Positions 56,750-64,000 of a stretch of 64,000 nucleotides of DNA are shown here, in pieces. The notes beneath the pieces were generated by a model that saw only the letters and a list, made by a program, of their open reading frames with translations, did not search any database and was not told the origin of the DNA. Numbering within the stretch: position 1 is the stretch's first letter; every line of letters begins with the position of its first letter. Origin of the DNA: Klebsormidium nitens (Eukaryota; Streptophyta; Klebsormidiophyceae; Klebsormidiales; Klebsormidiaceae); the NCBI GenBank assembly GCA_000708835.1, contig DF237290.1, forward strand, positions 35,702 to 99,701, in the 5' to 3' direction. Both the position numbers and the translations under genes were made by a program.

Positions 56750-57573
56750 CAAGCTTCCCCGAAAGCACCGGGAGCAAAGGGACATTCCCTACAACGTCAT
56801 GGTTGTCACACCACCCCCCAGAAAGCTTGGTGTACATCGAATGCCAGTGGTGAGCTTCCTTCTCTGCTATGACCGACCTAGTTTACCTCCAGACGCCTTT
56901 CTTGATCATGAGGCTGGTTGGTGTTGCTAGTTAGGTGTTGTCAACAGGTTGTGCAAGCTCGCTTCCTGAGGTGATTCAAGTCTCAAGTCGAAGCTAACTT
57001 AGAGTTGGCGTCCTGGTCCTTGCAAATTGGCCGCCTTTGATTTGCACACCGGTTTGGTGGCAGCCCATTCGCGTCGAACTCTGTGTTGCTCATCCTGCTT
57101 GAGAAGAGTGTTTGTGGAAAAGATTTTTCTGGTTGTTGGGGTATCTTGCGCTTCCTTGCAATTCATCTGATTGTAGAGCGAACTTATTAGTACCCGCTGT
57201 GTTGGATTGTCTGACATCATGTTTTCCGCCAACCTCACTCCAAGCTTACCTCACCATTCACCGGCGGCCTGGTTTCCTTCTCTGCTAGAGGGATCCCCCT
57301 CGAGCTGGATATAAATGCCCCTTAGAATAGAAAGCTTTTGTAAGTGCGTCTGAATTGACTCAACTCTGTGCCTCTTCTGTGCTGCAGAATGTGCATTGCG
57401 GGGAAACATTGACCGTCGAAGATGAGTACTACGTGGTCTCTGGGGTAAGTTATCGTTATAAGCTACATAGAGGCCGTTATGACTCCAATCACAAGGAGTC
57501 TACATTAGAGGTCCAGCAAACGTCCCGATACGTCTTAAACACGTATCTTGAACAATTGCTGGAGAAAACCTGA
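56750..57573 (+). CDS. Unrecognised small protein gene, 3' exons
   Basis: Two exons join in frame: 56750-56849 (KLPRKHREQRDIPYNVMVVT then PPPRKLGVHRMPV) and 57388-57573 (NVHCGETLTVEDEYYVVSGV ... SRYVLNTYLEQLLEKT stop). The compact beta-rich look, with YYVVSGVSYRYKLHRGRY and a C-terminal RYVLNTYLEQLLE helix, suggests a conserved single-domain protein, and I have a vague sense of plastid homologues, but I cannot name a family. The upstream exon(s) and start are not found; a candidate exon may end at MAS just before 56727. A TATAAAT at about 57309 lies inside the intron. Confidence 0.5.
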
Positions 57574-58846
57574 CGTTGTGTTGATAACGTGTCCTGCCTG
57601 GGTCTTTCGAGTTGGGCAGAATCGGAAGTTACTGTACATACCTGTTACAGCAGTCTGTGGCTGTGTTCAAGTTCGTGAGCAAGCAGCTTTGATTGGACAG
57701 ACTGGTCATGGCCAGATCAGAACGTCCATTTCGTTTCTCACCTCTCTCTCTGGCGAGCACGGAACTCATGGCTGATAGCCACCACAATCGGCTAGCTTAT
57801 GTATATGAATGCTACTTATTGTACTAATCAGCACAGCTTAGTATCGATTTACCTTTGCTCTAACGTAGCCTGTCGGTAATGTGTACTGCGACATCATCGA
57901 CTGGCCCGCGAATCTTTGCATTATTTTGCATCCTTTGCAATACTCAAATGAAGTAAAGCTGGCCCGACGGCATGCATAGTATCATTTGAACACGCCGAAT
58001 TTCAGCTCAAGGTTATGCGCACTGGCACACCTGACAAGGTGGGCAGGCCCCATGGGCCCTTATAGCATAAATTCTTCGAGGGATTGTCAGTGCAGTACAC
58101 ATCAGTGCATGCCTTCATCATGCTGAGGTCAATTAAGCAGCGGCGCCGCCGCCTTGAATCACAGATCGCAATTGTTCTGAATGTCGAATATGCAGCTAAT
58201 GCGGACGACTGGCGACCTGGAAGTACACACTTATATATCGACATGCAGGTGTAATAGTAATCATGCAAGTAAGTAAAAATCCTAGGAGAGTCTCACACAT
58301 GCTGGCTGGCTATCAGTTGCCTGATCCACACGATTTTGAAATATGTTGCTGATCCAACTAGGATTCAGGGATATATGTTGTTCTATCTTCGCAGCAGAAT
58401 GCTGTTGATATCCACCAAAAGACGGATCAAGAGCGCCACTACTAAAGCATAGGCAGCATGAATCGGAGATTGAGGAGATTCTTGTTAGTGGCTGTAGACA
58501 TACGCGTAACATCTCAAGAAGGACCTTTCATTCACGCAGCTTATTCACACAGAAACTGGCAAGATGCATTGCTTGAGAGCCGTGACAGATCGATCTTAAA
58601 ATGCCAGATCTGTCTTATGAAGCAATTCTCTTGATGCAGCTTTTCATCTTCATGATGGACTCACCACCAAGGTATACGCCTTGAAAATATGTTGAAAAAG
58701 TTTGATGCTTTGGAACTGGCAATTGCTTGCTTTGGTTGCGATATCCCTATCAAATGCAATCCGAATCTAACGTCCAACGTGCTGGCCCGCCTCAGCTACG
58801 GTTCTGAGCGGAACCTCTTCGTGGACTGGTAGATGGGATCAGCTAC
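57574..58846. other. Spacer between convergent small gene and ASY1-like gene
   Basis: 1.27 kb. No gene recognised. The terminal exon and 3' untranslated region of the ASY1-like gene should lie in the right part. Confidence 0.5.
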
Positions 58847-61800
58847 CTGCGTTGGGCAGGAGCTTGGCTGGATCAGAGAAACCCATTTGAAGATTCTGCT
58901 GCTGAAGAGGTGCATGTAGAGATATTGGAACGGCATTAAGAGCAACCTCAAGCAGCATGGGGTTGCGGGGAGACTGCGACTTGGAGAATGATCGAAACAG
59001 CGAAGTATAAGAGTAAACTCACGACGCTTGCTTTCCGGAGGATCTCATTCGCAGGCTCCTGGCTGTCCATGAACACGAACTCGGTTGGGGGCCTTTTGGC
59101 CTTTGTCCTTGGCTTGGAAGTGCTTGCAGCAGGACGAGAGGGAACAGGAGGAGGCCGTTCGGATTTGTCGGGCTTGCCGCTCTCGGTCTGCGGAGCAGAA
59201 ACGCCAAATAGTTGTCAGGCACTGTTTGGACCCTCAAGGAAGCGGAAAGCACTCTGGTCATAAGGTTGCCTGTGCATAGTCACATAGTCTTCGAAGTCTT
59301 TGTCAGTAAAGTCCCCAATGTACGATGCTTTTGAAAAGTTTGAAACACGCCTTGTACTCACCTTCTTGAGTGGTTGTCCGTCTGTCTGGATACTCAGGTC
59401 GGGAGCAGCGGCCTGTTGCCTTGTTGCTTCAGAGCCAAGTGAACGGAGACCTCCGACAGTGGAGGGGTTGGGTTCCGCAGCTTTGACATTCAAAACTGCA
59501 AAAACCCGTTGAAGGAAGTGTTACCTGGCCTACGATATACAGGCGTGATGTGTGCGGCAATCGACAGTGTAAGAAAAGATAGCTTTAATATGCAGGTTTA
59601 ACGCATTGTTTCAGTTTCATATCTGCACATGCATCACAAGAGCGGTAAGCTTACTCGCATCCTGCTTCTCTTCGTTCGGTAAGCTGTCGGGTTGACCCAC
59701 GGTCAAGGCTGTAAAAGCCTGCAAGGAACGAGATCTCTTATATGTCACCAAACAGCAACGAAAGCGGATGCGACAAAGTAATTGCAATTTTCAGTCGAAG
59801 AACCTGAACAGCCACGAGACATCAAAAGCTGCCCATCAGGAAGGAAGCTGACCTTCTGCAGCTTCGTCTTGTCGATTTCTTTCCGCAGAACTCGTCGTCC
59901 TGGACAGAGAGGACGTTGTGCATGTTAGCGCCGAACAGTTGATCGTACATGAAGTCGAAAATCAACACAACATTGAGTACTTTTGAAGAGTTTGACACAA
60001 AAGACTGTAAATGCGTAAGGTAGAGATATCTAGAGCCAGCTCAATCCTCACCCATGCGCCTGTTGGTTGGAGTCTCCTCGATGTAGCCTTCTGCGGCCAT
60101 GCGCTCTACAAGTGTCTTGGTTTTCGCCTGTGTGACATCTTTGCCCAGCTTGTTGTGCAGCTTTGCAATGGTGACGTATTGCATTGGCAGAGCGTGGTAT
60201 AGAGCCTGCATCAAGGGAGCAGAACATTGGGGAAGTCTTGAGATTCGCTTGCATCTGAGGGCGCCTGATGCTTGGACACTTTGGCCAGGTAAAACAAAGA
60301 TCTGTCAACGAGGCGTACGAGAAGTTCACGTCGTTCACCCCCGTCTTCAAGGTCATAGAGTGATTCTTTTTGAAGGAGGATTGTATTGCGCGAACAGTAC
60401 GGATCGAATATCGTTGCCAGACTTGTCTTCCTTACCTTCGTATACATGGACTCTTCAGCGGAGCATTCGCCCTTCTCCAATGGACCTTTTTTCTCTGCAA
60501 CTGGCTCCTATCAGAGTGGAGAAATAGTCGTGAGTTGGCTAGCAGTTTTAGTAACCAGATGCTTTCAGCAGAGAGCAGGTGTTTTTCAATTCACTCCATG
60601 TCTTATGCAACAAAGAAAGGAGTGAGGTATTAACGCGAGCTGGAGGCAGCAGATTGCGGTGGACCCTAAATTTGCAGGCAAACTTGCAGTCGGAAGGTCT
60701 CACCTTTCCACAGATTTCAAATCTGTCTTGCTCCACGCATCGAATACTGCCGTCGGACTCCAAACCTTTCAGGACATCTAAAAACAGCATAAGGAGTCAC
60801 TTGTTAGCCTGGATTACCTACGAGAGCTAAAAGGTGGACGGTGCGTTGAAGATGTTCTTCCCAAGGAGACTGACAGTTTTCAAAGCGTAGTAGTCTCTCA
60901 CCTTCCAATATGGAGGCAGAAAGCTCCGGAAACTCGCAAAGCACTTCGTTGAAGTCGAAGGTCGACGTCCTTCGGTTCTTGATCCACGTCTTGAGGCTAT
61001 CCGAAGCCTCCGTTTTAAGCTGCAGGTTGTCAGCTTCTTCCCCGATCGACGAGTGGCCTGCAGGTATGATAGCATAACAATCGGCGAAGGATCACACTAA
61101 CGTGGCGAGCAGGACTCTTGTGTAGTCAATCTAGATTCAATTGTTTTCATGTGGTTTATCTGAGGTTTGTAGTCATACAATGTGGATTGCAGTACCGACC
61201 GGAATCGGTGACCTACCTGCTTGTCGCTTCATGTCAGTTTGAGCCCCATCGTCGTCCATTTTCTTGACCTGCGGATATCGACATACAAGATCGGTCGGTT
61301 GTTATTTTTAAGTGCCTACCAGAAAGGCAAACGGCACAGACTGAATCTCTGCGCCTGAGTAGTAGATAAAAGGCAGCTGGATTGTGTTTCCGCAAAGGAA
61401 AGGGATTGTTGCTCGCCTCCTTAGCCGTGACGACATGTTCAGCGATCGATTCTGCTCCCATCCGGTAATCGTCTTCGAGTTCCTCCGCAAAGTTCTCGTC
61501 GTCCGATTCCTCTTCTTCGCCCTGAATCTCGCCCATACTTTCAGAAGCGGCACCGTTATTCTGCTCAGGGCAGTCCGGATCCAACAGGCTCTTGATCTTG
61601 AGCGCAATCTTATGATGTCGGCTGCCGAGTGCCCCCACCCTGCATGCCGAGTCATACAAGTTGAGTTTGTGAGCTCTTCACGCTCCGTGCTAGCTTTCAA
61701 TTGTCAGCAAGATGCGGAAGCTTATGGAACTTCAAGCATCAGGCTGATATACGCTTTCTTAACCTTTCCAGCTGTTTTGGATGTGCGAGCAAAAATTTCG

Positions 61801-63615
61801 TGCGAATGAAAGTTGAAACCTCTCTGTCCTTTTGCTCACTTGATGTTCAGTGGCATTTTGGCGAACGAAAGCTTGTCTCCGCTGCTCGCAGCACGGAAGT
61901 AGGGTGGCTCGTAGTCCTCTGGCTGCAGAAGTCAGAAAACAGTTTTTGCTTATTCTTCCAGGAAACAGGTTCTCATTCAATGTTTCTTCCTTAACAGTGT
62001 GATCATAGTTGAATCCATTGAAGTTTCTTGTGAAAAATTGATTTGTATACAACAAAGTGTAGACAGAGTTTGGAAGTGAAGTTGCATACCGTGACGTCGT
62101 CGTAATAGTAAAGCTTCATGATGAGAGTACGGTTCTCTGCATACAATTGGCGTTGAGGTGTCAGTGTAGTCATGCAGGATCCAGGATCAGGTGAGAAAAC
62201 AGCGATAAATCTCGGTCAGAATTGGATGTGCCAGTCATACTTAGGGTCAAGCTTCGTGACAGAAACCTTGTGCAGCAGACAACTGATTCTGTTCGCGAAG
62301 GAGTGGAACAGGAGTTTATGAAGAAACCGAACGGGAACTTACCCGGAACTGCTTCTAGCGTCCGCATAAGCGAACACAACTGCCTGACAAGTCGGCAAGC
62401 TCCACCTCTGCAAAACAAAGAGGCCTTTGCTGGAGTACTCTCTACCGTTGTGCGTAAAAACAACTTCCTGATCTTTCTTCAAAGTAAAAGACGCTCTTGA
62501 TTTTCTTTTAAAACAACAATCGTGCTGGGATGGAAAGTCTTCAGTAATCGAGAAAATGATCATTGTCAAGTTGCCTTACTTCATGTGCTCCTGACTGTCG
62601 CTCGTGTTGAAAATCTTCCCAGAGCGATCATCGCCCAGCTTCATCTCAACTTCACCATTCTCTCCATATTCGAAGCTCACTGCAACCGATGCGTCGAAAA
62701 TATTTCTCATTCTTCCAAAGCAGATAGAGATAGCGTGGTTTGCTAAATGCAATGTATGTGTCATGCAAGGAATACGGTTGCAGGGTGATAAGACTTTCAG
62801 GAATCCAGAGGGCACACTTGCAGCTAACGTGTGCCAACAATTGCAGAGAATGAAGCTTACTTGAGTAAGACTCGAGCATATCTGTAGCCGAATCGCTGTC
62901 ACAGATCGCAAATATCAGACTTTTCAGGTACTTGTTCTTCAAGGCATCGTACACCCCTGCAAAATGTGTTCACAATGAGGAGCGGGGCAGTATGCCTGGA
63001 AGACGTCAGAAGCAATAGTAGCGCGCTTCACAGTTGCTGTACACGGTCTGATCGAACTGACGCAACTGTTGAATCCATTTAGCATGAAGCAGACCTTACC
63101 TTTCTCCATCCAGTCGATCAGCCGTTTTGATTCCGCGTCGACTGGAATGAGTTTCTGCACATCAAAATCAGACTTTTTGTATCAATCGGTTCTGTGTCAA
63201 AGGAAAGGATACATGTCAGTACATTCAAGTTGCTTAGCAGCCGGAACGAACCAGCGTGCAAACGGAAGTAGCCAACATGCTCACATTGATGGTCATTCCA
63301 AGTGCTGGTACATTCTTCTCCGCAAAGTGCTTCTCGCTGAATAATCCCCGACAGTAACTGCTAGAGAGTATCAAACTGGTTAGCTTGATCGTAATCAGAC
63401 TTCGATCAAAATCTCTGGAACGTCTAGCACATGTTGAATTCTGCGACCGATCAACGAGAGGAGATGGTAAACAAATAGAATGAAATGAGAGATGATTCAA
63501 CTTACGAGATGTTGAAGATAGAAATCCGGATAATGTTGCGGACGAGCTGAAGGGACTGTTCTTGAGTCACCGAAGTTGTTGCCTCCTTCACCGCTTGGGC
63601 CTGTGCCATGGCCAT
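58847..63615 (-). CDS. ASY1-like: Meiotic HORMA-domain protein, ASY1/HOP1 type
   Basis: Axis protein for meiotic chromosome pairing and crossover formation. Exons: 63506-63615, 63285-63360, 63100-63154, 62861-62956, 62580-62679, 62343-62407, 62090-62136, 61840-61922, ~61335-61639, 61217-61268, 60902-61057, 60704-60777, 60436-60507, 60052-60205, 59853-59899, 59655-59718, 59362-59495, 59023-59187, and probably 58847-58901. HORMA domain (~20-235): RNIIRISIFNIS, RGLFSEKHFAEKNVPALGM, KLIPVDAESKRLIDWMEKGV, YDALKNKYLKSLIFAICDSD, VRQLCSLMRTLEAVPG, LIMKLYYYDDVTPEDYEPPY, VGALGSRHHKIALKIKSLLD. Then an acidic linker and the chromatin-binding region (TFDFNEVLCEFPELS, ALYHALPMQYVTIAKLHNKL, GYIEETPTNRRMG). 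A C-terminal stretch with EFVFMDSQEPANEIL could be a closure motif. The end of exon 9 and the final exon are unresolved. Confidence 0.9.
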
Positions 63616-64000
63616 CTGCAAATTTAGCTGGCACGGTTAGGTGATTGATTGCCCTGTGTTTCAGAAATTGTGCAAACTTGTGATCCGAGCTCTAACCAGA
63701 TTGTCAATTCTTTGGTCAGGGAGAAAGTATAGTTCGGGCATAATGAAGTCACTTACCGTAAACCAATGTCCTGGATCCGCAATGCAAATCTGAGAGAACA
63801 AGCGAGCAGGTCTTCAAGGCGGCTGCTTTAGTGCTAGCGCGATTTGTATTGAAGGGCAAATTTCACCACTAGAGAGCTAGATTGGATCCTTTATGAGCTG
63901 CTGAACGTCTTCGTACCCTCCCCTGTCTCTTTCTTCTACTGTAGCGCCTAGTCATAGAGCGGCCCGAGCGTGAGGTCACCAATCCAGACTTATGATTCTT
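63616..64000 (-). promoter_or_regulatory. 5' leader and upstream region of the ASY1-like gene
   Basis: The ATG codon lies directly after an acceptor (TTGCAG then ATGGCC), so the leader is probably spliced. A good donor, CG then GTAAGT, at about 63757 would end an upstream non-coding exon. Nothing else is seen to the window end. Confidence 0.45.

Overview
This is intron-rich nuclear DNA from a green eukaryote. The gene set (an AUX/LAX auxin carrier, a plant-type BEACH protein, an ASY1-like HORMA protein, plant-type glycolipid transfer protein, lipase and tRNA deaminase) points to a streptophyte, most likely a charophyte alga. Klebsormidium is my best guess; this is inference from gene content, not a database match. 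There are no rRNA genes, CRISPR arrays or bacterial operons. Exons are GC-rich, introns mostly GT-AG with TGCAG-type acceptors, and I rebuilt gene models by hand from splice sites, reading-frame phase and family conservation.

Ten protein genes lie in the window, mostly on alternating strands: AUX/LAX auxin influx carrier (-, 1-5416, C-terminus off the left edge); TauD/TfdA-like Fe(II)/2-oxoglutarate dioxygenase (+, 7632-11414, 6 exons, 407 aa); acid lipase of the lysosomal/gastric family (+, 13144-17898, 9 exons, 425 aa, with a 30-nt microexon); a giant LRBA/BCHC-type PH-BEACH-WD40 protein (-, 18844-39122, 23 exons, 3564 aa); glycolipid transfer protein (+, 39810-41664, 6 exons, 198 aa); a CCDC43-like protein (-, 42604-45069, middle exons unresolved); TadA-type tRNA adenosine deaminase (+, 45850-48378, 366 aa); tRNA 2-selenouridine synthase (-, 49721-54646, 6 exons, 661 aa); an unrecognised small gene (+, last two exons 56750-57573); and an ASY1/HOP1 meiotic HORMA protein (-, about 58847-63615). 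Six models (dioxygenase, lipase, BEACH, GLTP, deaminase, selenouridine synthase) close in frame from ATG to stop across all exons, which is a strong internal check.

The genes do not form a pathway; this is ordinary chromosomal synteny with short divergent or convergent spacers. Two non-autonomous inverted-repeat elements are visible, one (51798-52103) inside an intron of the selenouridine synthase gene and one (55417-55687) between genes.

The most unusual signal is window-wide: at about a dozen splice junctions in six different genes, a short segment spanning the exon edge (exon end plus donor, or acceptor plus exon start) is repeated one to four more times inside the adjacent intron, typically 80-300 bp away. 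The copies range from nearly perfect to decayed (stops, frameshifts, lost AG or GT). Tandem duplication of exon-intron boundaries appears to be a recurrent process in this genome and would create cryptic splice sites and possible poison exons.
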